From Taurinivorans muris (GTDB taxonomy: Bacteria; Desulfobacterota; Desulfovibrionia; Desulfovibrionales; Desulfovibrionaceae), in NCBI RefSeq assembly GCF_025232395.1, contig NZ_CP065938.1:868001-932000 (forward strand): a stretch of DNA of 64,000 nucleotides. The letters run 5' to 3'. Shown here piece after piece: positions 8,632 to 20,516 of the stretch. A program made the translations under genes and the position numbers. The notes under the pieces are model-generated. The model was given only the letters and a program-made list of their open reading frames with translations, did no database searches and had not been told where the DNA came from. The stretch's first letter is position 1. Every line of letters begins with the position of its first letter.

Positions 8632-9304
8632 TCTCTTGAGGATTTAAAGAAATAAGATTGGTATGTTCGCTGTAATGCGCCAACTGCTTGGAAAATTCAA
8701 GCGTATCTTGGCAAAGAACAGGAAATGTCTTATAATGCATGGGAATAACGTTTTTCGCTTCCAAATAGGAACAGGCTTTTGCCGCATCAAGGCTGTCCAT
8801 CGTATAATGTCCGCCAATGGGAAGCAAAGCGACATCAATGGCGAACCGCTCCGCAAGAAGCGCCATATCGCCGAATAGAGCAGTATCGCCCGCATGGTAC
8901 ACAGTGAAGCCGTTAGGGTCTTGAATGATATACCCGACGCAGGAACCATGCCCCGCGGAATGAACGGCGTTTGTCATGGTAATGGAAAAACCGGCGAATT
9001 TCACCGTTCCGCCGATATTCATGCCGCTTCCGCCGAACATAATCTGCCGGGGGTCGACACCCAAAGTCGGCAAATAGGAACATAAATCGGCAATGCCGAG
9101 AAACTTGCTCGTACCGTTCTTCATAATACCGACAGTATCGCCCAAATGGTCGCCATGGTCATGCGTGACCAAAATCAAATCAGGATTGATGAACGCTTCG
9201 GTATCGCCCGCAAAAGGATTGCCCGTAAAAAACGGATCGATTAAAATTTTCACGCCATGAGAAAACAGTTCAAAAGCGGAATGTCCAAGCCATGTTATTT
9301 TCAT
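8618..9304 (-). CDS. UPF0173 metal-dependent hydrolase (metallo-beta-lactamase fold)
   Basis: 228 residues from ATG 9304, which has AAAAGG upstream and gives the family N-terminus MKITWLGHSAFEL. The HxHxDH zinc motif is visible as THDHGDHLGD, with further metal-binding positions around HSAGHGSCVGY, YHAGDTALFGDM and the C-terminal MHYKTFP. The family is cytoplasmic and its substrate is unknown. It sits between ruvC and lptF in a run of same-strand genes; nothing there suggests a specific role. Confidence 0.88.
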   Translation of the reverse strand: MKITWLGHSAFELFSHGVKILIDPFFTGNPFAGDTEAFINPDLILVTHDHGDHLGDTVGIMKNGTSKFLGIADLCSYLPTLGVDPRQIMFGGSGMNIGGTVKFAGFSITMTNAVHSAGHGSCVGYIIQDPNGFTVYHAGDTALFGDMALLAERFAIDVALLPIGGHYTMDSLDAAKACSYLEAKNVIPMHYKTFPVLCQDTLEFSKQLAHYSEHTNLISLNPQESAEF

Positions 9305-9315
9305 AAAAAAACCTT

Positions 9316-9813
9316 TTATTTTGAAGTAAGGGAATAAAAGCGGCGCATGGAAGAATGGCAAACGGCGACGCCTAGCGCGTCCGTCGTGTCCAAACGAAAC
9401 CGCTTCACATTCACATTAAGAATTTTTCCAATCATAAAAGCCACTTGTTCTTTATCAGCCCGTCCGACCCCCACCAAAGCTTTTTTAACGGAAGTCGGAA
9501 CATAATCGAAAATAGGAATATCGAAATTAGCACACGCGGCAACAGCAACGCCCCGTGCCTGTCCGAGCTTCAAAGCGGTTAAAGCGTTTTTCGCTGTAAA
9601 AACCTGTTCTATCGCCGCTTCTTCCGGCTTATAATAATCGATGATTTCCAACAATGCCTTATAAATAAAAGAAATACGGACGGCAAAATTCTCTTTTCCC
9701 TTGCTTTTCGGGCGAATGACCCCGCAGTCGATCAAGGAAAGCACACCGGACCTATCTTCAATAATTCCCCAGCCGGTAAACGAAGAACCGGGGTCAATTC
9801 CAATTATTCTCAT
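9316..9813 (-). CDS. ruvC: Holliday junction resolvase RuvC
   Basis: 165 residues. The catalytic acidic residues of RuvC are present: Asp in IIGIDPGSS (residue 6), Glu in AAIEQVF, and the two Asp of RLDTTDALGVAVCH. RuvC cuts four-way DNA junctions as a dimer together with RuvAB. The usual ruvA and ruvB neighbours are not here. yebC lies upstream, a common arrangement. The ATG has no Shine-Dalgarno sequence: the bases before it are the T-tail of a terminator hairpin (9817-9844). The N-terminus is canonical, so the start is not in doubt. Confidence 0.93.
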   Translation of the reverse strand: MRIIGIDPGSSFTGWGIIEDRSGVLSLIDCGVIRPKSKGKENFAVRISFIYKALLEIIDYYKPEEAAIEQVFTAKNALTALKLGQARGVAVAACANFDIPIFDYVPTSVKKALVGVGRADKEQVAFMIGKILNVNVKRFRLDTTDALGVAVCHSSMRRFYSLTSK

Positions 9814-9816
9814 AAT

Positions 9817-9844
9817 AAAAAATCAGGGAAGCAAACTTCCCTGA
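9817..9844 (-). terminator. Intrinsic terminator abutting the ruvC start codon
   Basis: On the minus strand TCAGGGAAG, loop TTTG, CTTCCCTGA, then TTTTTT and, three bases later, the ruvC ATG. It lies between the yebC stop and ruvC and would stop yebC transcripts or attenuate ruvC expression. Confidence 0.8.
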
Positions 9845-9848
9845 CAGA

Positions 9849-10586
9849 TTATCCTTCAAAATCATCAGGCAAATCAAAATTGAAATAAATATTTTGCACG
9901 TCATCCAAATCTTCGAGAGCGTCATTGAAACGAATGAGCTTTTCGGCGGTTTCCTTGTCGACCGGCACATAATTTTTGGGAACGAAGGCAAGAGCCGCTG
10001 ATTCCATTTCCACACCCTGTTTTTCCAAAGAATCACGCACAAGGCTGAAATCTTCCATCGCGGTATGGATGCTCCAAATATCATCGTCGTCTTTCACATC
10101 ATCAGCGCCGGCTTCAAGGGCAAAATTCATAACGGTATCTTCTTCGGCATATTTTTCCTTAGAAAGCGTGATCACGCCTAATCTGTCGAACATGAAACTG
10201 ACTGAACCGCTTTCGCCCATTGAACCGCCATGCTTGGTGAAAAGGTGGCGGACTTCCGCAACGGTACGGTTTTTATTGTCCGTCGCGGTTTCAACGATAA
10301 CGGCGACACCGCCCGTCGCATAGCCTTCATAGGTGATTTCAAACAATTCGCCGCCGGCATCCTGACCTGTGCCCTTGCGGATTGCGGATTCAATCTTATC
10401 TTTTGGCAGGTTAATGCTTTTCGCTGCGGCAATGGCGGCACGAAGACGAGGATTACCCGCAGGATCGCCGCCGCTTTTCGCAGCAATGATGATTTCTTTC
10501 GCTGCCTTGGTAAATTCTTTTCCGCGTTTTGCGTCCTGACGGCCCTTACGATGTTGAATGTTAGCCCACTTACTATGACCTGACAT
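9849..10586 (-). CDS. YebC/PmpR-family protein
   Basis: 245 residues, with the highly conserved start [20 protein letters not shown] and the body of the TACO1/YebC family ([38 protein letters not shown]). Members have been described as DNA-binding regulators (PmpR) and, more recently, as translation factors acting on ribosomes stalled at proline-rich sequences; the sequence does not decide between these. GGAGG lies at ideal distance before the ATG. rlmE lies 14 bases upstream. Confidence 0.92.
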   Translation of the reverse strand: MSGHSKWANIQHRKGRQDAKRGKEFTKAAKEIIIAAKSGGDPAGNPRLRAAIAAAKSINLPKDKIESAIRKGTGQDAGGELFEITYEGYATGGVAVIVETATDNKNRTVAEVRHLFTKHGGSMGESGSVSFMFDRLGVITLSKEKYAEEDTVMNFALEAGADDVKDDDDIWSIHTAMEDFSLVRDSLEKQGVEMESAALAFVPKNYVPVDKETAEKLIRFNDALEDLDDVQNIYFNFDLPDDFEG

Positions 10587-10600
10587 ATATCCTCCGATAG

Positions 10601-11203
10601 TTAATTGTTTTTATTTCCGGTAAACCCAAGTCCCACTTGGAAAATTTCCTTGCTTTCAGCACGTGAGCTTTGAGGTTTGAATGTTTTCACACTTGCAAAA
10701 ATAGGGCGCATTGCCTTGACCAAATCCTGAAAATCGGGTCCCATAAAAATTTTCGTAATAAAATTTCCGCCGGATTTCAGATATTTTTCAGCCACTTGTA
10801 CAGATTCCAAACAAAGTTCCAAAGAACGCGCCTGATCGGTAAATTTCGTACCGGTCGTACGGGGCGCCATATCGCTTATCACCATATCAAACGGTCCAAG
10901 CTCTTCAAGCAACGCTTCAAATTCCAAACTCCGCTCAAATACATTTTCCTGCAAAAAACGCACATTTTGCGGAAAAACCGTTTCTGTCGCCTGCAAATCG
11001 CAAGCAAGGACAAGCCCGTTTCCACCGACTTTTTCAGCGGCGTATAAAGACCAAGAACCCGGAGCAGCCCCCAAATCAAGCACTTTCATACCCTGCTTGA
11101 ACAGACGGAAACGCTTGTTCATTTCCTGCAGTTTATATACGGAACGGGCGGGATAATTTTCTTTTTTCGCCTTTAAAAAATAATAATCACGGTATTCTTT
11201 CAT
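10601..11203 (-). CDS. rlmE: 23S rRNA 2'-O-methyltransferase RlmE (FtsJ/RrmJ)
   Basis: About 200 residues. The SAM-binding motif [19 protein letters not shown] and the following [11 protein letters not shown] with the catalytic Asp are plain; the catalytic Lys lies in [13 protein letters not shown]. RlmE methylates U2552 in the peptidyl-transferase region of 23S rRNA. ATG 11203 ([21 protein letters not shown]) is preferred over a TTG at 11221 because it fits the family N-terminus, though neither has a good ribosome-binding site. It is the first gene of the rlmE-yebC stretch and diverges from the glycosyltransferase gene at 11290. Confidence 0.9.
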   Translation of the reverse strand: MKEYRDYYFLKAKKENYPARSVYKLQEMNKRFRLFKQGMKVLDLGAAPGSWSLYAAEKVGGNGLVLACDLQATETVFPQNVRFLQENVFERSLEFEALLEELGPFDMVISDMAPRTTGTKFTDQARSLELCLESVQVAEKYLKSGGNFITKIFMGPDFQDLVKAMRPIFASVKTFKPQSSRAESKEIFQVGLGFTGNKNN

Positions 11204-11289
11204 ATTTTCTTTACTAATCAAAAAGTTAGAACTATACTTTTTTGAGGAATGAGTATAACGTATTTTTCATACTAAGCCAAGAATTTTTA

Positions 11290-12879
11290 ATGAACTTTAA
11301 AAATATGGAAAAAAGAAATCCCTCCGCCCGCATGAATGCTAAAACGATTATTGACGAACTTGGAAGAAAAAAAACGCTTCTGCATGGAGATTTTTCCTAT
11401 ATTCCGCTTGATTTCCATAATTTCAACACATTTTATTCCAATCCTGCAAACGCCGTTTCCTGCAGGAAAAAACAAATTCTTTTCCTCGGGCTCGGAGCGG
11501 AACTTGACGATATTCTTCCCTGTTCCGAAAATAAGGAACAAGTTTTCTATCTTGAACACAGCGCCTTTGCCAAACAAATTTCCCATGATCTTCCAGAAAA
11601 TTTTCAAGCCGTTGATGAAAAAGAATTGCCTGCGCTTTGCAACGCGGAATTTTTTCAAAAAACGGATATTCTTTTTTATAAACAAAATCTTCAGCTTTTC
11701 CCCGGCTTTTGGAATGCGCTTCTCATACGGCTGCGCAGCGCTTTTTTCGCTTCTGCGCAGCATACGCTTTCAGCAAAGGAAAAATATATTTTTCTGACCG
11801 GCGGAAACAATGATTTGCTGCACAGAGAACTTTGCCAAGCAATTCAAGACATTAATCATATCCCTGTTTCCTTGGGGCAAAAAAACATACAGGAAATCCT
11901 CGAACTTACCGACGCCAAAAAACCAGTCCTTTATTTGTCCGTAAACGCCCAAGCCCTTGATAATAACGGACTTATCCATGAATATTTAAAGCAAAAAAAC
12001 ATTCCTCTTGCCTTATGGTTTGTGGATAATGTTTGGAATATCCTTTCCCGCTTCAGCCAAGCATGGTGGAAAGAATGCGCAATTTTTCTGACGGATTTTT
12101 CCTTTGCCTCCCAATTACGAAAAGAAGGTGCAAAAAAACTTTTTCCCCTTCCCCTCGCAAGCCATTCTCTTCAGGCGCCCTATGCGGACCTTCCGAAAAT
12201 TCCTTTGTTTTTTGTGGGCAATTCCAGCTTTGCCAACAAAAACGCCTACTTCAGCGGATGTAAACTTGAGCATGATTTTGAACAAAATATTTACAGGACC
12301 ATTCAAAAAAATTTTTTCGAGCAAAAAGAACTGCCGGATTTTCACAGCATTCGGCAAACCCTGCTTTCTCAAGAAGCGTTATGGCAAAACAAAAATTGCA
12401 GGACAATAAGCTATGCCGCGACAAAAGCCGACCTTTATCTGCGCAAATTATGGCTTGAAAATTTAAGTCCCCTTGTCCACATCATGGGCGACGACGCATG
12501 GCAGGATATTTTAGCCACAAAGCACACCTTTTACCCGCCTGCGGATTATTACAAAATCTTGCCAAGTTATTATAAAAACAGCCTGTTCACACTCAACCTG
12601 ACCAGTTTGCTTATGCCTGCGAACCTCAGCCAGCGTCATTTTGACGTGTGGAAACACCATGGCTTTCTGCTCAGTTCCCCAAGCGAAGGCATGGAAATTT
12701 TCCCGCAAGACATTCAATCAGTTATCACTGTTCACAATCCGCAAGACTGCCTCAAGCGCCTTGAATTGCTGCTGACAAAGCCAAACCTGAAAACAGAAAT
12801 ACAAAAAACCATGCAAAATGAAATAGCCCGAAAACACCAATATACCCACCGCCTGCAATTCATTTTGGAACATGCATGA
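11290..12879 (+). CDS. Large CgeB-like glycosyltransferase, poorly conserved
   Basis: About 529 residues from ATG 11290. A TTG at 11242 would add 16 residues; initiation signals are weak for both. The N-terminal ~150 residues are not recognisable. The middle (LTGGNNDLLHRELCQAI, then PLALWFVDNVWNIL) resembles the GT-B fold of DUF3880/CgeB proteins, and the C-terminus carries the signature pattern QRHFDVWKHHGFLLSSPSEG and the final HQYTHR tail, as in the gene at 4038-5333. A role in surface or flagellin glycosylation is inferred from family only. It stands alone between divergent rlmE and convergent ligA. Confidence 0.6.
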   Translation: MNFKNMEKRNPSARMNAKTIIDELGRKKTLLHGDFSYIPLDFHNFNTFYSNPANAVSCRKKQILFLGLGAELDDILPCSENKEQVFYLEHSAFAKQISHDLPENFQAVDEKELPALCNAEFFQKTDILFYKQNLQLFPGFWNALLIRLRSAFFASAQHTLSAKEKYIFLTGGNNDLLHRELCQAIQDINHIPVSLGQKNIQEILELTDAKKPVLYLSVNAQALDNNGLIHEYLKQKNIPLALWFVDNVWNILSRFSQAWWKECAIFLTDFSFASQLRKEGAKKLFPLPLASHSLQAPYADLPKIPLFFVGNSSFANKNAYFSGCKLEHDFEQNIYRTIQKNFFEQKELPDFHSIRQTLLSQEALWQNKNCRTISYAATKADLYLRKLWLENLSPLVHIMGDDAWQDILATKHTFYPPADYYKILPSYYKNSLFTLNLTSLLMPANLSQRHFDVWKHHGFLLSSPSEGMEIFPQDIQSVITVHNPQDCLKRLELLLTKPNLKTEIQKTMQNEIARKHQYTHRLQFILEHA

Positions 12880-12943
12880 TTGTTATTGCCATGCAAAAGT
12901 TTTCCATATTTTCAAGTCAATAATCAATAATTCACAGCAGCAG

Positions 12944-17091
<4,148 letters not shown>

Positions 17092-17111
17092 ACGCTTTTT
17101 CTCCGCATAAA

Positions 17112-17140
17112 ATTATCACTTATAATACAACACAAAGCAA
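17112..17140 (-). promoter_or_regulatory. Candidate uvrB-ligA promoter
   Basis: On the minus strand TTGCTT, 17-nt spacer, GATAAT, giving a start ~14 bases before the uvrB ATG. No clear SOS box is seen overlapping it. Confidence 0.4.
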
Positions 17141-17167
17141 GTTTTTATTTTATCAAAAATATCCTCT

Positions 17168-18319
17168 TCAACGCTTAATTTTTCCTAACGCCAGCATACC
17201 GAAAAACAAAACAATACACATGCCAAGCACAACCAGCATTGCCTTGTCCAATCCGTACCCATGCGCAATAAAACCCAAAAGGGGCGGATGAAACAAAAGC
17301 CCGCTGTAAGCAAAAATAGAAACAACAGCGCAAGCCTTTCCGACATTGATATTGGGATACTGTCCTGCCTGGCTGAATAAAACAGGCGCCATGGGAGAAA
17401 GCCCGACTCCCATTAAAGCAAAACCGAACAATGCCGAAACCGCACCGTCCAAAAACAATGCCATGGACAAACCCGATACCGTAATCACCGCCCCGGCGGC
17501 ACAAAGCCGCATATCGCCGAAATACTCGCGCATCCTATCGCCAAAAAAACGGCTGAACATCGTCGTAACGGAAAAACCGGCATACACAAGGGCGGCAACT
17601 TGTTCCGACGCACCTTTGACACCGTGCATGAATAAACTGCCCCATTCTGCGACAGCCCCTTCGCAAGAATAAGCAATCATGGCTAACACGCCGCAGAAAA
17701 TAATGAAAAACGGAATAAAAGCGTTAACCGTCGTGTCTTCCTTTTCTTTTACTTCGGAAGCTTCAGGCAGCAAATACCGGTACGCCTTAAAAAGAAAAAG
17801 AAAATATATTCCCAACATAACCACCGTATTGGTCAAAAAACCATAACCCAAACCTGCGAATACCGAACCGGACAACGCCCCGATCACACCGCCGAAACTA
17901 TACGAAGCGTGCATGAACGACATGCAGGAAACAGTATATTTTTTTTCAATCTGCACACCTTGGGTATTCATGGAAACATCGACAAAGCCCGTGCCTAAGC
18001 CACCCAGCATGGCAAACAGTCCCAAGAAATAGGGATTGGAAGCGATACCCATCAATATAACCGCAATGAGGACAGTGATTGAGCCATAAAGAAGCAAATT
18101 TCTGTTTCCCCACTTTTTTAAAAACCAAGAACTCGAAAACAATGATATTAAACTCGCCCCGCCGAAACACAAAAGCACCAACCCTATCTGAGCCTCATTC
18201 GCTCCGGTTTGAGCTTTCAATGCCGGCAAACGGGAGGTAAAAATTCCATACGTTATCCCCGGACAAATAAAAAAGTAAGCGCATGCCAAGCGAACAATCG
18301 CAAATTCAGACAATTTCAT
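17168..18319 (-). CDS. MFS transporter
   Basis: About 383 residues with some 12 hydrophobic helices. The start at ATG 18319 is chosen for the GAGGAA site upstream; the open frame runs 87 bases further without support and crosses the promoter. Features of the family include the loop ITYGIFTSRLPALKAQTGANEAQIG after helix 1 and GTGFVDVSMNTQGVQIEKK between helices 4 and 5, like the fucose permease/YbjJ branch. The gene diverges from a MerR regulator, and its promoter has the 19-nt spacer that MerR proteins act on, so it is probably an efflux pump or transporter induced by the MerR ligand. The substrate is unknown. Confidence 0.82.
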   Translation of the reverse strand: MKLSEFAIVRLACAYFFICPGITYGIFTSRLPALKAQTGANEAQIGLVLLCFGGASLISLFSSSWFLKKWGNRNLLLYGSITVLIAVILMGIASNPYFLGLFAMLGGLGTGFVDVSMNTQGVQIEKKYTVSCMSFMHASYSFGGVIGALSGSVFAGLGYGFLTNTVVMLGIYFLFLFKAYRYLLPEASEVKEKEDTTVNAFIPFFIIFCGVLAMIAYSCEGAVAEWGSLFMHGVKGASEQVAALVYAGFSVTTMFSRFFGDRMREYFGDMRLCAAGAVITVSGLSMALFLDGAVSALFGFALMGVGLSPMAPVLFSQAGQYPNINVGKACAVVSIFAYSGLLFHPPLLGFIAHGYGLDKAMLVVLGMCIVLFFGMLALGKIKR

Positions 18320-18357
18320 TCCGTATTCCTCACATGTTTTCCTTTCAAATAAAACTC

Positions 18358-18385
18358 TTGCATTTTCTTGCCCAGAATATAAACT
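18358..18385 (+). promoter_or_regulatory. Candidate merR-cbiB promoter
   Basis: TTGCAT, 16-nt spacer, TAAACT. It overlaps the divergent MFS promoter, so a bound MerR protein could control both directions. Confidence 0.35.
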
Positions 18386-18406
18386 ATGGGGCAACACCGG
18401 AGTCAA
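18376..18406 (-). promoter_or_regulatory. MerR-type promoter of the MFS gene
   Basis: On the minus strand TTGACT (18401-18406), a 19-nt spacer, and TATATT (18376-18381). MerR regulators act on promoters with 19-20 nt spacers by twisting the DNA. The spacer holds an imperfect dyad with arms ACTCCGG and CCATAGT. The merR gene starts 10 bases beyond the -35 box. Confidence 0.72.
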
Positions 18407-18415
18407 GAAAAAAAT

Positions 18416-19255
18416 ATGAACAATAAAAAATATCTTAAAATCAATGAATTTGCAAAATTATGTCACACCACAAAAGATACGCTTTTGCATTATGACCAAA
18501 AAGACTTGCTGAAACCGGAATATACGGCTGAAAACAAATACCGTTATTACAGCATTGAACAATTTTTTAAATATAATTTAATCGCCCTCTTGAAAGGAAC
18601 GGAAAGCACGCTTGAAGAAATCAAAGAAGCCCTTAATGCCCGTGAGCCTGAACGGCTGCTCAATCTTATTGAAGAACGCATGGAACAATTAAAAAATGAA
18701 CAGAAGGAAATCGCAAAACGCATTTCCATGTTTTCAACCTTGGCAGCCCTTTCAAAAAAAGCATTAACCCAAGAATATGACACGCTTTTTTTTGAAAAAA
18801 TAAATGAAGAAACAATTTATTTATCCCCTATCCGAACAGCGGAAGATATCAATCAAATGAAGACGTATACCTTATGCCTGTCCGATTTTCTTTTGGATTA
18901 TATCAACCATGAACATACCCCGGTGCTCCCTTTAGGCATGCTTGTAACGAAACGGGATATTGCGAAACAACGGTTCACCGTCAACTATTTTTTTTCAAAA
19001 ACTTCGGAACATGAAAAGGCACAGGTGAAAATCATCAAAAAAGGACGGTATGCCTGCTGGCTGCATAAAGGCAAAATGGACAGCCAAGAACAGGCATGCC
19101 ATACATTCCTCGATATTTTGAAAAAGCAGGGATATTCCCTGAAAAGCGACCTTTTCCTTTTTGATCAGATGAATTACCTTATTGATGCAACAAACGAAGA
19201 ACTCATTATCAACTATGCGATAAAAATCGGCAAGAAAAAACAACAAGGAAACTGA
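18416..19255 (+). CDS. MerR-family regulator with GyrI-like effector domain
   Basis: About 279 residues from ATG 18416; a longer frame from 18386 lacks a ribosome-binding site and would run through the promoter. Residues ~1-70 are the MerR winged helix (YLKINEFAKLCHTTKDTLLHYDQKDLLKP, then YRYYSIEQFFKYNLIALL). A long dimerisation helix follows (LLNLIEERMEQLKNEQKEIA), then a C-terminal domain of ~150 residues resembling the BmrR/GyrI drug-binding fold. It diverges from the MFS gene and its stop lies one base before the cbiB start, so regulator and cobamide gene are cotranscribed. A multidrug-sensing activator of the MFS gene is the simplest reading. Confidence 0.85.
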   Translation: MNNKKYLKINEFAKLCHTTKDTLLHYDQKDLLKPEYTAENKYRYYSIEQFFKYNLIALLKGTESTLEEIKEALNAREPERLLNLIEERMEQLKNEQKEIAKRISMFSTLAALSKKALTQEYDTLFFEKINEETIYLSPIRTAEDINQMKTYTLCLSDFLLDYINHEHTPVLPLGMLVTKRDIAKQRFTVNYFFSKTSEHEKAQVKIIKKGRYACWLHKGKMDSQEQACHTFLDILKKQGYSLKSDLFLFDQMNYLIDATNEELIINYAIKIGKKKQQGN

Positions 19256-19256
19256 T

Positions 19257-20270
19257 ATGGAAAATCTTATCCTTTTTGCACCGCTGACCGCCTATCTTCT
19301 CGATATTCTTCTGGGTGAGCCGAATACGAAATATCATCCCGTTTGCTGGCTTGGAAACACCGCCCTTTTCTTGGAACAAAAAACACTTTCAGAATGCAAA
19401 ACAAACACGCAAAAATTCATCTGCGGAATTTTTTGCACTTGTCTGCTTTTGCTTATTTTTGCCGTTCTTCCTTTGCTTGTTTTCGCCGTGGGCAAAAAAT
19501 ATTGCCTCCGCTATGCCGATGAGTGGTATCCGTTTTTTGCATTTTTCTCTGCAAGTTTCATCCTCTATCTGTGCATAGCCCCCAAAAGTTTAATTCAACA
19601 TGTCGAAGCGATACAAAAGGAACTTACACAAAACAACATGCCGGAGGCGCGAAGCAAACTTTCCTGCATTGTGGGCAGAAACACCGATAAAATGGAAAAA
19701 GCGGACATAATCCGCACAAGCATTGAAAGCCTTGCGGAAAATTCCCTCGACAGCACGCTTGCAAGCTTTTTCTGGTTCAGCTTCGCGTTTCTTCTTTTTT
19801 CCTACGAGGGCGCGGTTTTCTGCACGGTATCGCACAGGATTGTCAATACCCTTGACGCCATGTGGGGCAAAAAAAATGACAACTATCTTTATTTCGGAAA
19901 ATTTCCCGCCCATTTTGACGATATTCTCAATTTCATCCCTGCGCGGATAAGTTTTTATCTTATCATTTTTTCTTGTTTTTTTATAAAAGAATGTGATTAC
20001 AAAAACGCTTACGTCATTGGAAAAAAATACCGAGGCAGGCACGCGAGCCCCAATTCCGCATGGGCGGAAGCCCCCTATGCGGGCGCATTGAACCTCAAAC
20101 TCGCAGGACCTGTCCATTACGGCGATTTTTTTTGCGATTATCCCTACTTGGGAGAGGGCAGCCTTGACGCAGACCCCGCACACCTTAAAACCGCATTGAC
20201 ACTTTTCCAATACAGCATTTTCAGCAGCCTTATTTTTTATACGTTTCTCTTATTTTTAGACAAACAATAA
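19257..20270 (+). CDS. cbiB: Adenosylcobinamide-phosphate synthase CbiB/CobD
   Basis: 337 residues, a membrane protein of the cobalamin pathway that joins adenosylcobyric acid to aminopropanol phosphate. Signature segments are HPVCWLGNT near residue 27, SIESLAENSLDSTLASFFWF, NTLDAMWGKKNDNYLYFG, and GRHASPNSAWAEAPYAGALN. Several hydrophobic helices span the sequence. No other cobalamin gene is nearby, and it has no cobalamin riboswitch because it follows the merR stop by one base. It ends at a bidirectional terminator shared with ppsA. Confidence 0.92.
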   Translation: MENLILFAPLTAYLLDILLGEPNTKYHPVCWLGNTALFLEQKTLSECKTNTQKFICGIFCTCLLLLIFAVLPLLVFAVGKKYCLRYADEWYPFFAFFSASFILYLCIAPKSLIQHVEAIQKELTQNNMPEARSKLSCIVGRNTDKMEKADIIRTSIESLAENSLDSTLASFFWFSFAFLLFSYEGAVFCTVSHRIVNTLDAMWGKKNDNYLYFGKFPAHFDDILNFIPARISFYLIIFSCFFIKECDYKNAYVIGKKYRGRHASPNSAWAEAPYAGALNLKLAGPVHYGDFFCDYPYLGEGSLDADPAHLKTALTLFQYSIFSSLIFYTFLLFLDKQ

Positions 20271-20462
20271 CATTCAATCCAAAGTGCGCTTAAAAATTTT
20301 TGCGTCTGGCAATAAAACCTTAATGAACTATTTGTATTCCTTGTTTTCAGGAGCAATCGTCCGGTCCATTAATCACGGCTGACAATCACCGCTGCGTATA
20401 TTTCCTTGAAATTACCGGTAAAACGGATATGAAATGATAGCATATCGCTTTAAATAAATATG

Positions 20463-20489
20463 AAAAAAGGAGGTCAAGCCTCCTTTTTT
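20463..20489. terminator. Bidirectional terminator between cbiB and ppsA
   Basis: AAAAAAGGAGG, loop TCAAG, CCTCCTTTTTT, a perfect 11-bp stem with tracts on both sides, between convergent genes. The ~190 bases from the cbiB stop to it hold nothing recognisable. Confidence 0.9.
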
Positions 20490-20516
20490 GTTTATATCAT
20501 AATTGATTTTTGGAAA

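Noticed and set aside
19590-20210. 206-codon minus-strand frame
   Set aside because: Antisense shadow of cbiB.
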